Assembly: GCA_030248225.1 (NCBI GenBank)
Contig: JASANE010028021.1
Coordinates: 25,788 to 89,787, forward strand
DNA length: 64,000 nt
Reading direction: 5' to 3'
Source of the DNA: Trileptium ribeirensis
Lineage: Eukaryota; Nematoda; Enoplea; Enoplida; Thoracostomopsidae
Translations under genes and position numbers: made by a program
Notes under the pieces: model-generated
Told to the model about the DNA's origin: nothing
Databases searched by the model: none
The model's input: the letters and a program-made list of their open reading frames with translations, nothing else
Part shown: positions 1-12,900 of the stretch, one piece after another
Position numbering within the stretch: the stretch's first letter is position 1
Layout of the letters: every line of letters starts with the position of its first letter

Positions 1-787
1 ATATGTTATGCTTGGTTGACCTTTGTAAAGGCCTTTGTAACCAATGTAGTATGTCCTATAAGGTGACTTTAACTGACCACGCACGAAATATGAACTGAAT
101 GCAAAAGCTAGGTGTACCTGGAATCAACTATATTTATGGCATTGATTGTTTGAATATATTGTGAACAGGCATGCTTAAGGTTTAATGTTCCGTGGGAACG
201 GGGTAGCCCGGACATCCGGGGCACAGGGCGGATTGGCGCATAGCGCCTTACGCAAAGGAGAATAATGCAACCCGTACTCTCCGATGAACATGTACGATTA
301 TGAACAATTTACTTTTTACTGATTTAACTTATTTATCGCTTTGAGGAATCTATCTGTTGTACAATTTTTATAAAATTGTAGACACTGACAAAACTAATCA
401 AAAATAATAAATGAATGAATAGAATACTCCAAAATTTTAAGAAATTTTCTCAGAACACACTTTCACTTAGTCAACTTTGTACTTAGAAGCGCTCCACATC
501 CTTTTGCTTACGCCTTCGGACAAATGTTATAATATCTTTGTATAGAAACGCGCGCTGTTGCTGCAAACATTTCACAATACATGGCTGTTGTCACGTAATA
601 GTATCGCTTACCTTGTTACAGTAGTTGTACCGCTTGTGATCGAAATCATTTTTAGCACAATTGAATACAAAGTAAAAGTCACATACCGAACATTGCACAA
701 TTCCAACCGTCGTACGAGTTATATGGCGGATTTTAAAGTTGTTCATGCCGTATCATTGTATATTACAGACATTGTATATTAGCTTAC
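1..787. other. Intron/left flank of EB gene
   Basis: No exon seen. A GC-rich patch at 188-285 holds small hairpins (GTTCC-GTG-GGAAC; GGCGC-ATA-GCGCC); the rest is AT-rich with no recognised content. Confidence 0.5.
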
Positions 788-901
788 TTTTACACAATGA
801 TCCAACTTTATGACTTCCCATTGGACATATGCATTCCCCGCCACGACATACTGAACCACCACCACACAACTCACCGTTCAGGCAAAATGACCCCGGGGGA
901 A
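788..901 (-). CDS. EB-like module exon 26 of window (PPGSFC)
   Basis: 114-nt phase 1-1 exon, the shortest, with acceptor ATTAAAG and donor GTAAGC. Cysteine spacing is 5-5-4-1-10 with CGGGSVC and CICPMG; only one residue follows Cys6 before the donor. The proper phase-1 donor shows the gene continues left of this window. Confidence 0.9.
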
Positions 902-3900
902 CTTTAATATAAAAATAATTATCAAACATAGTAATACACAGTTATTTATATTAAAATGAATCAACTTCACATAAAATTACAGTTCCAATATTATTTAAAC
1001 AAAAAAATATAACCTAATTAAGACTCCTTGATACATTAAGTATAAGCCTGTCCTTTTATTATTTGTTTATCATCACCCAAAAACAGAATTTGAGAGTCCT
1101 GAGGTTTCCAATAATGACGTTACTATATTTTATCTACTGAAATATCAAAGATGTACAATTATCCAGTTTGATTTTAACCCTTTCCTGCACGAATGAATTT
1201 GTGTATCATGCAATGCTTGGTAAACGCAAGTGGGCGCAAGGGACCGAACCCGAGCTGCAAGGCTGAACGTTAGCACGCTGATCACTGTGCTATCTCAGAG
1301 TCATTGCTCTATTTCTTAAAGAGCCTCAGAACCCGAAGGAGCAATAGCGCACAAGTTATATAGCATACGGCAAGCTCAGTTAATACTGCGCTTCACGATA
1401 TAAGCAGGGTCCATTTGTACCCAGTGTGCATGAAAGGGCTAAACATTGAGGATATTGGAATATGGGGGTTGCACGAAAGCACTACAATTTTTTGCAGTTT
1501 TCGTCATAGAATTGTTGTTATTTACATATATACATATCATTGTCCCTCTATTCATTTCAAGTTACGGCAGAACAATCTGCTAAATGTCGTGGTAACTACC
1601 CGCTTAATAAATTATGAAATAATACAACTAAAAACTAAAAAAATTAAACAATAACAGCGGAGACCGATGTGGAACCTTCCCTAAAACCTCTGTTTAAAAG
1701 ATGTAAACATACAAATTTATGGATCCTCAATAAGCGACAAAATAACAGTACACGTTACAAACGCACACTGTTTTTAATAGCAAGAGTTAATGAAAAGCAA
1801 CCTCAGCTCTGAGTCACTGCAGGTAATGACACTTGAATGTATTTAAATAAAAGAATAAATTGACCCTCCAGACGCGTACGTACTTTTAAAATGTGCAAAA
1901 TTATTCGTGTATGAAGTCCTTGATATTTTATTAAAATCATACAGAAAAATAACTACGGCGCACATGTATATATACACTGTCTCTCCAAAGCAAAACTATC
2001 TCTAAATAAACACCTTTGCCTAAAACCACAATCGCATAGTGTTTCAGCCTCTCGAAAACATTTTCTATTAGTACGAGAATTCTGTCACTGTGGTGTAAAG
2101 CCTATCAAACAATTCTATATCTCCAAGACTCCCATTTGTCGTTGATCATGGCCTAAACAGGCGACTAGACTTCGTGTACTGGATTTTTAGGAGAACTTAA
2201 TTCAAAGCGGTGTGTAGATAGAACCAAAAACATGTCGCATCAGTTGATGTAAATTTTAGTTTTATATCATGTGTTTACGTATAGCAATTTGCAACTGGTG
2301 AATTTAATGGTTACATTTCTAGCGATATGTAAATTTTAGCGTTACCTTAAATGTGGTCGAAAGAATCGGAGAGACTTTTACAACACACCATTTTTACATG
2401 GTAATCATAGTTCAGCTGTTTGCTGGATGTGTAAATTATGCCATTTAACACACAAAGATAGTATAATGCCGCTAGAGTAATGCCAAAGCAATACGAAGGC
2501 ACTAATGTGAGGGTATTAATGTACAGTCTGATAAATTATGAAGATAATGTCACAGGATGACAACTGTTAATACAAGAATATCAAAACCGCAATGTCGTCA
2601 CCGCAAATTTCTAAACGTAGTTAAAGCGAAGTAATAACAATATCATATCTTTGCGCAATATTCTAAAGACCTTAAATGTGGTTACCTATTGGAGCTCTTA
2701 CACATTGCATGCTTCGCATAACTTGCCCGTAGGGACATTGACACATGTTGTTGTAACAATAAGAACCTCCACCACAAACGACGACACCGCCGCACCATGA
2801 TCCCGGTGGAACTAAAAATCATAGTAACAGTTAATAATAGAAATTGAAAACAGACAAGAGCTAGCACAAATTATAATTAATGAAAACTATAATAATCAAC
2901 TGACACTGGATTAGCTATGTGTATATAAGCCCTTTAATGAAGGGTAGTGATTTTATTCTGTGTCATATGTTCTTAGTGAAACACATTTAGAAACTTTTCA
3001 CCGCCGCCTCTAGCAAACCGCTACTACAAGCCTTCAGCAGCGCATGCTCATGTCTACTACACGTGGTCGATTAAATCAATGCAAAACGTAACAACAGGCC
3101 TTCACCTGTGTATATGCAGCACGGAAGAGACCACATCGTTCCGTATGTAAGATCTTGCGATCTCCTTAAAATAAGTATGTTAGTATAATTTCATTTAAAC
3201 ATTTAAATATTCTGTTATTTTTCTTGTCCAATCAACAAAGGGCAAGCAATTAATCTTCATTTGTCTATCACAATCCTCACTAGAGTCGTCCCACTGAAAT
3301 TCCAACAAAGGTGTTTTTTCAGCGGTTTGAACAGGTCACTATATTCATTGATGTGTAGATAATTTTTCAAATCAATCCATTGAATTTTCAACAACTACAG
3401 GTAACACACATTACCAATCATTTCTTATCCTTCTGAATGTCGCTTTTGCAAGGACACTGATGCGGCCATAAGGCGAAATCGAAAATATCCGTAAAATGTA
3501 AGAAAAGATTGTTTTTGGTCCACAGTAATGAAAGGTCTCTCGTGCCAAATGGCATAGTGAATAGCGCTGATAATTGAAAAATGTAAAAATAGACATATCG
3601 AAATAACAGTGGCAATTCTAGGTTACCTATCGAATTAGTATCATTTAAAAAGAATTATATAATGCAATAAGTAAATATCCTGGAGAATTTTGAAGGCCAA
3701 ATAAAAGAAAATTATATAAGCTCACAATCTCGGAACTTCATATATAATACATGCAGGAGGTCCGAAGTTTCAGAGAGAAGACAATGGAAATCTGGGGGTT
3801 AATTTTTTTATTTTTGCGAATTTTCACCTTGATTTTTGCCAGTCTTCCCCCCAATTTTTGGAAATTTTGTACCGGTTTTTCCCAATTTGCTGCTAATTCG

Positions 3901-6900
3901 AGCCAATATTTTTCGCGAGCTTCGACGGTAAGGGGGAGGGCGAGGTGCGGAGAATGAGGGAGATCAGGTAACGCCCCGAGGAAGGATTGGTGACGCCCGA
4001 GGGGGGCCGAGCCTCAGGGAGATACTCCTCCTCTCCTCGTATGAGCAAGTACCACATACATGCATATTTTTGATATTATTTGAATTACATTTGTATTTTT
4101 GCAAAAGTTAATATAGCATAATTCTAAATAACAGACTAATTTCTTCTTTAGCTACTTATCTCATGCAACTTTGAGTATGATATTTGCCTAGAAATAAACT
4201 ATCTTATAATATGAAACCCGAACCTGTAGAATTGTAACTGGAATTAGTAGAGCTGGATATCATCGAATTATGCGGCGTTCACGTTATAATGTTCCCACTA
4301 TTTGGAACTTTTGCCCCTCTATAGCCACCCTACAGTATAGACAGTCAGGGTCACATCTATATCGTAAATCAACTGAGGGTGTACGGCGCACCCTTGGCTA
4401 CCAAATTTTTTGTTTACGGTGTCGCGCACACCCTTAGCTAATATTTTAGCGCCAATTAACAGTAATAGACAGCGTCTGTAGCTAAGGAAGTGTATTAATC
4501 AGTTGTGTTACTAGTTGTCTGAATATTTGGATATTTGTGTCGAAGCCATACGCATGCTGACAAGATGACATGTCGTCAGGCAATGTACAACAGAGATACG
4601 GTGTGTCTGACACTGTCGAAAAATGGCAACACACCTAGCTAACTACGCTTAAAAAATTTTATAAAAAACATGGCGGTGTCTAAGACACTCTGTTATCGAC
4701 AGTGTGCCTGACATTGTGTGGAACATAGGTTCCAAACGTTGGGGACATTATAACGTGAACGCCACATTAGCAATGGTACTAAATCGTTTATAAAGGTTGA
4801 CACAAATCCTGCCATTATTATAGATACCTAATTGAAACTGACTTTCGTATACTGTATGGCTCAACTTTGTCAATATTTCCTATCTAAACGTCTATGAAAT
4901 TCTGAGAAGAAGTGAACAGAAATAGTGTTACTACATAACGATTATGGCGAGACGTAAACAACAACGATTATTATGTAATATATACCCGCAGCAGAACCGG
5001 ATTCACATTGGCCGTTGAAGAATATGAGACCTTCGTTGCATTGGCATACTCCATCAATACATCGCGCTTGACTCATACATCCTTTTACGGCGTTACACTT
5101 CTGGCCCGGTTCGCCTTAAACATTTTCCAATATTTAATTCTTACCTGTCATGTTTAATAGCTGAGCTAACAAGAATTAATTTGGCAAAACTCTAACTCAA
5201 CGAAGTGTGTTACATAGCAAAACTCTAACAACATAACAGTCGAACGTAAAATGGGGCAAAGTGGACTAATCACTCATGTTATGTACGTTTTCCGTTGATT
5301 CGTTTATTCGGTCATTCGTTTATTCGAAAACTATAAAATTACAACTAATTATTCTATGTCCATGACTCGAACTGATTAATACTTGGTTTAGTCGCATCTG
5401 ACTGAAACGGTTACAGTGGGCAATGTAACGTATAGGAGCGTACGTTAATCTTGCGCTATGCCGACGTCGATATACTAAAACCGAAGCCTGAGCCTATGCT
5501 TCACATATTGTATAAAACTTAAGATTACGTCTAAGCGTAACTCGGTACTCTCGCTGCCCTAACTCAACGCACTAAACTGTCTTTTTCCTAACGATATAAC
5601 GTCGGTTATTGCCTGCGGTTACTAATGCAACATATAATACTTACGAAGAGTTTTGGTTGCATTTTATCGGCGCATTCGACAATCTAGACACCTCGCGCGT
5701 CTGGATATGTCTCTTTTAAGCTGAGTGTTGACGATGAAATTTGAGCGTCTTTAAATACGTCGACAGTTCGAAGAGGAAATGGCGTACAAAAACCGTAAAC
5801 TTAGTTCATAAAATATAAGTCGTGCTACGGTCACCCTCCCTACTTTAAAACCCCGAAGCCCATGCTATGGCCGTATTATATCACAGCGTAAATACATTGT
5901 GAACATGGTTCAAATCATATTATGTATATCTTCTACGAATAGATTTCTTAGATTATTGTCGCCTCAAGCAACTGCCAAAACTACACTTAATAAATCAGAA
6001 GTTGCCTATTCATTGGCGATAGAAGGCATCCACAGCCAAGTGTCCTTTATCTTGACTCTGACCCATAGTCGAGTACCCAGGACCATTTGCAGAGTACCAT
6101 TCGAAATTACGACCAACTTCACACACATCTATAATCTATATATCTGTTTTCTAAATAACGACACCGCTAAGCGAATAAATTTTATATTTACATCAAACAT
6201 ACCGCTATGTTTGTTGCCGGATTCTGAACAGAAACCGTTAATCCACATCTGACTTATACCACAGTTACATATACCCGACTGGCACGACGCTCGACCAATA
6301 CAATCTCTGCTATCTCGACATGAAGATCCTGGCTCTGGAATTTTGGCAACAAAAATAGTTATTAGTCGAAGAAAAATAAAATCTAAGGGCTGTAGAATAT
6401 GCTTTATAAAAGAACGTCCTATGTAAAGAACGCATATGCGTCCTTCACATTGGCTATATGTTTATTATCATAATTAGTATTTAGTAAGCGACAGTTCACT
6501 ATGACGTAAAATTTTCTGATTATTGTTCTAAAACTGCGAGATACATATTCTTAGTTCGTAACGCCGTCAAATATATGGATATCGAAATATTTAATCTGCT
6601 AATCAATGACCTGATAAGACCTCGACTTGAATACTGTCGTGCTGCGCTCTTGCTATATTTCATTCGCTCGTAACATAAAAGTAGTTGGAGGTGTCCAAAG
6701 GCTTGCTAACAAACTATTTCCACGTTTTGGCTAATTAAGTTGTGAGTACGATTACCTATATATTTAACGAACTTTAAGAATGTGTACATCGAAACTGAGT
6801 TAACGATAAGAATTGAAATTTAATTTTTGTAAATAACGAAAAATTATAAAAGATTGGAAATTTTGAAGTGTGTGCGCTTTTGCAATGAATCGTACATTGG

Positions 6901-9900
6901 AAATTAGGATAAAATGAAATTAAATGTTGATATTTTTGGCAATTTTAATACCTACATGGATTGCGAGATTTACCAAAATATTGACTGCTAACCTATTTGG
7001 TTTGTAATTAGCTTTTTATTCAAGCTACAGTTGCTGCGTCAATATCAGACGTAAAGTATAAAATAACAATTTGAGGAATGTTTATGCCTTATTAGCCTCA
7101 TGACGTGCATGAAATATCGCTGATTTTTGTGCTGACATTTGATCCCACATTAACTTACTTGCTGACGATCTTAAATTATTTATCAGTTTGCATGCATGAG
7201 GCTTATAACGTAAAGCATTCCAAATCATGTAAGTTCCTTTTATTATGGCCGTAAAATAAAATATTTAAAATTGTATGCGCCAACTGTATTGTTACGAAAT
7301 TAAGTAAAATATAATACTGTCGTAGAGTTACAATTTTTAAATGATTATAGTATTTCGCTGTTTCATATTATAAAGGCTGTGGTTATATCATAGACGTCCG
7401 CAGGGTGACATGGGTTTATTTCTAATTGTCAGACACCCAAGCCATATTTTCAACCTCCATTCATGAACAAAACAGTTGTGAACAAAGTTACAAAAAATTT
7501 TAACGGAAAAGTGGTGAAAATGTTAAAAATTGGGGAACATGGGGAAAATTTGTTATCCTCATGAGTTACACCCCCTCCCGCCACGCTCCCCGATCGGCAA
7601 GATTTGACCTCCTAAGTCTAACATACCATGGACACCTAAGGTATACCTAGATATGATCAGTGTAATTTGTGGAGGTCTTGTATTAATGGTGCAATAATTG
7701 GTTAGAAGAGTTAATGTATTTTCAGCTTTAGACAAAACTATTTCCAGTGCAACGATATTTAAAACAATTCTGCTATCACTAATGAAATGCACGTCATAAA
7801 TATGGCGTCCATTTAAAAAAGTTTCTGACATGGTGAGAGTGCACAAGTCCATCAGAAGCTGAATGCATCGGCACAGTAGCTGAGTAATATAAAAAATCAT
7901 TAAAGTAAATAGAGTTCTTTAGATCCTAAATGCTTATTACAGAAAGGATAGAACAAAACTTTTTCAGGTAAAAATGGTTTATTTTTGTTAAAAAGCGAGC
8001 GCTAAATAAATAAAACTGCTAAAACGAGACTTTGACTGAAGCTGCATGTCAAAAAGCAAATAACCGTATTTTTATTGCGCCAGATTTTTGCCCCACATTT
8101 TGACACATATCTAGCTTTAATAACACGCTATGGAAACTGCAAAGTGATATTACCGCCAGCTGTAGAGAGCGCTACACATGTTTTATTTCGCACGGTTTTG
8201 CTTAGCGGACACATACATCGACCATTCTGACAGACCGAGCCGCCGGTACATTGCGAGTATCGAGTGCATACATCGCCAGGAAACACTGAAATGGAAAAAT
8301 AATTAGCAAATGTTTGTTACTATTCACACATACAGGATTCCGTAACGAACACATTCTCTCGACTGAAAAATTAAGATCCTCCAGCGGTACAATAAGCGCG
8401 AACACTTTTGTTGCTGGTGAAAGTTTTCTAAACCTAACGGACACACTGGCTAAAATGCTAAAGTCTACCCGTTGTTTTTCGTGTTGCACCACGTTTTCAG
8501 AAACACTGCTCCAGAATACTCTGGAATGATATGTGATCTAATTTTGAGTGTAAAACCTTTCGCTCTAACATTGCTACTCTAAACGTATGCTGAACACTGA
8601 AGGAATTTACTTTTCTTTAACATGCTTGCTACACAAAATAATGTTATCACAGCAGCACTCGATCGCCGTATGTATTTTTGTGTCATATTGAATTGGTTAG
8701 AGACATCTTCAAGAAAACGTTAATCGGTTCTGTGTTGGGACATGAATCAGAGGCTTAATACTGATTAGTATTAATTAACTAATAATTATATATGTATAGT
8801 GTAATCTTATTATTTATGCTTTATGTTATAAATTATTAATGTTAAATTGTTTATTTGCTTAGCTCAACAGATGTTACAAAATATATATTCTCGAATGACT
8901 TCGTCGGTTATTAAAATTTCGACAAAACAATTAAATACTAAGCGCCTCGAATTACGAGATTCCAATTAACATCCAAACTACTTGAAAATATTTAGCTACT
9001 TTTTATTACCTAAACATCCAGAAAATGAAGTTTCTCGAGAAAATACTTCCACACCCGGAAACTAAAATTAGCCATAATTCCGTGTATCTGCCCGGAGTTA
9101 AAGATGTCGCACTGAAAATTTTAGCGAGTTTATGGATTTTATTACGTGAAACAGTGAAATCGAGGGTTTTTTGCGGAATATGTGTAAATGGCTGAAACGT
9201 GAAACCTGAGTCTCTAAAGCGCCGCATTTCGCTCAAGGTGGAAGGTTTTGAATCCTCGGCCAAGTAGATTTGACAAGCTGTTTATAGGTTATGTGTGTCG
9301 CAGGGTTCATTACAATTAAATGTAAGGCCCAACTTCACCTGGGATGCAGCTTAGAATGCCAATTTTTGTTGGAATAAATTTGCTACAACAATATTCTATA
9401 AAGAACGTTTTATAATATAATATAATATTTCTATAATATTATATTGTGCATAGAGTGCCCTAAAATTCTGTAAGCTGCATATTTACAAGTCAAGAATCAT
9501 ATTCGGTTAGTTGCAATTACCAGAACATATCTAATACAATAACTACCGGTAATCAACCAACAAGAATCGTTCAATTCATCTGTGAACGACTGGCACCCTG
9601 TCAAGAATCATATTCAGTTAGTTGCAAATTACAAGAACATATCTAATACAATAGACTCCGTGTAATGAATGAATCAACTAGAATCCTTCAACTCATCTGT
9701 AATTGACTGACAATAATTTTATTCGGTTAGTTGTTCTTAAGCGTTAATGTAGCCTGATGTTTTATATCAACGAAACGGCACACATTAATCTTTGTCTTCT
9801 TATGTTGCTCCTGATAACTATCTGATAACCATCCATACGTACGTATCAGAATATTTTCAGCTTTAGGCTACGCGAGTGTTCTTAGCCCTTCAGGTGATTT

Positions 9901-12900
9901 GTTAGCAATACATAGGAACATTTGCTAGGTGAGTTTTGATCAATCTTTTGACTGTACAAGGGTATCTGGCTTGTTTAGTCTGAACTAGTAAACAATTTTT
10001 TTTAAATTTTATATTTTTGAGCTATTGATGCATCATTTGTTTACTTACAGTGAGCACCGGAAGTATTAAACACTAAAGGGTAAATATACCGATCCGACAT
10101 CAAACTTAAAGTATGGATTTGCTGTTTTCTTTTCTTGGTGATGAGAACCGTTGAATATCATTCTTGACCTTATTTCAATTTACTGGTTTACTTTAAAATT
10201 AAAATCGTTTGCGTGTATTTAAAAATTAATTCACAAGACGGAACAGACTTTTTCACAAAACAAGAATCTTTTATACTAACTTCCATTTCAAATGCTGAAG
10301 GGTCAGTATATTCATTACTACTTTCATGCTGATTGGTAGTCGGTCTATATTTGCTCTTTAACGTTTTGCATCAGATTATATGTTCCTTTTTCCCTTGTTA
10401 TAAAGATTTTCATCTGACCCAAATATGACTAACAATAGATTTTTAAAAGGTGGCTGCACGCTGCAGACTTTAAAATTGTTTCTGTATAAAATTCGTTGGC
10501 ATCTTTAAAAGGTATTGAAGCTCCGACAAGATTATTAGCACAAGTCTAACGCACGCGTGGTGTTGATCACGCTCTAACGTAGAACATAAACTGGACTTTT
10601 CTAAAGAAACGGGCTTGGGGCTCCTATTTTTTATGCAATATGATTTTAATACTGACTATGCTGAGTCGAGGCAATTATAGGTATAAAATCATGGAATTAT
10701 ATATACATTCAAGGTTAGACTTTACAGTAAAAAACAATTGGCTAGTACCCAGTGACTTGGCAACCCCAAACGGCACAATGTGATTGGAAGCTTATTATTA
10801 TTAAATTATTGTTATATATTTGTTTTAAGAATATTTACATTAGGCTGAGTCAAAACATATTATGAATTTCTATATATTTCTCGGAATAGGTTTCTTGAAT
10901 ATTAACTAAAATCAAAAATAAGATTTAATTGGAATTAAAGTCAGTCGGTAATGGGGTATTTAAGTGAGTATGCACTCTGCTCTCAGCCCTTTCACTTCAC
11001 TTCGTAAGTCATACAATTTGCCTCACTCTAGTTTTTTTTCAGTCGTCAAGTTAATCAATTGTTCGATTCTACTCACTGTGTTTGTTTCGCTGGTACTTGC
11101 GCTACGTCAGTTAGATTAGCTTTTAGTTTACTCGTCAGCAGTTAGATTACATCGTTGAACATAACTCAGTCTTCCCTAATAATACAGAACTTTATTGGTT
11201 TCATCTGCACGCTGATACTGCAGTATACAGCTATTGCTACCTAGCTACTGCCCAAATTTCGGTCGGTACTTGTTGTTACTACTTGGCACATAATCCAGAG
11301 ATAGTTACTCGGTACGTGAATCCTAAGTGGCATAAAGATTGTGAAGAAACAAAGATACAAAGAGATACTGCAGCAAGATGATGAACCTTAATGAGCGTTT
11401 GCTCGCTTTGGCGATATTTTAACAAGTTTTCTACTTCCGTGTTGTTTAAGATTAGGCTGGATTCTTGCAGATGCTCTTGCATGTCGTTACATTTGTAGAT
11501 TGTTGGAAGTATTTACGTTGCTCATTGATTACAGAGCGTTTGTGTGTTAACAATAATATATACTGCGGATCTCTTTGATTTAAGCGTGCATATATATTAC
11601 TGTTGATCATACAATAAGTTACAGATTGCACGGCAGATATAATTGATCTGCGCGTATTGTTGGTTGTGTATTAGTAGAGTTATCCGAGTACAGGCAGAGA
11701 GGTTATTAAGAAAATGTTTTCCGAGGTCGTTATACTTTGAGCCGCGCTGATTTGACTGTATCACTTTAATATATCGGAGCGAAGACGATAAATTCATAGA
11801 ATAATCCGAGGATTAGGACAGAAGTTATGAAGGAGTTGCAGTTATGATTGAGTGGTTTGGGTTCATCACTAATTATCGCAACGAGTGATCGCTGTCCCTT
11901 AAGTCCAGAGTGACGTCCTAACCGTCCTCATCTACCGACCGTTAACTTAACTTCGTTACATCTGTGCCCTCCGAAACATAACAAAACTCGAAAAATATGT
12001 GAAAGATGTTTTTCAACTGTGTCCCACTAGCACATGCAGCGGCCGTCTGTGCAGAATAGTTACGAACGTGGATTTAAATTTTGGTTTCAGCAAAGGCGTA
12101 CGTACAGCAACTATAAACACTCTAAAACTCCAAAATACTCATTAAATTTACAGGGCGTTGCTCAAAATATAGCTTATTTTCATTAATTAACATTTTACAT
12201 CATGCGTCTAAAGCGAGAACCGGGTATAAATAAAAATTTTAATAAAATTTTCGAATTTCCAAGAACTTTGAAACATTGATTGTATATATTTCTTGCTTCT
12301 TTTCCAGATACGTAGAACACCTGGAATGGTGCAACGCTATAATTGTAACTTTATTGGTAATAAATTGAGCATCAGTAATTGTAAATGAGATGCTAGACAG
12401 TTAAAATCACCTTTTAATGTTAAATCGATTAATGTTAAATTTTTCATCTGTTATACAGCTCAATTTAACTATAATACTAACACACGATTGGCAAATTGGG
12501 GGTTTGGACTGTAATTATCCCTCATATGTACTGTGTTATCCAAAAAATTTGCGGATATTAGCAGCGCCGGCATAAGGTACCATATGTGCTGTATATGACA
12601 TAACTGTTGGTCGGAGAACAGTAGTATCTGAACAACGCCTTTCAGATATATAATAGCTTTTTATAAGTTCCCATATCACAGATTTCCCGATTATATGACT
12701 TACATGTATCAGGAACACAAGTAATACGTTTGCTATTCTGTTGAGATGAAATGACTTGACCAACGGGACAAAGACACCGTCCGCTGTCACATCGGGAGCC
12801 ACCACCGCACTCGTTTGATACAGTGCACGAGGATCCTGGAGGTCCTGTTTATTAATGGTAACGTAAATGTTAAAACATGATTCAAGCAAGGTAAACCGGT

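Larger units (their letters stand above)
2812..4985 (-). other. Intron between exons 24 and 25
   Basis: Phase 1. Holds the 3740-4030 repeat and the 4271-4766 inverted-repeat element. Confidence 0.7.
6335..8153 (-). other. Intron between exons 22 and 23
   Basis: Phase 1. Holds the 7071-7224 inverted-repeat element and the 7390-7640 repeat. Confidence 0.65.

Noticed and set aside
5899..6252. 117-codon plus-strand frame as a gene
   Set aside because: It overlaps the antisense of EB exon 23 and has no recognisable features.
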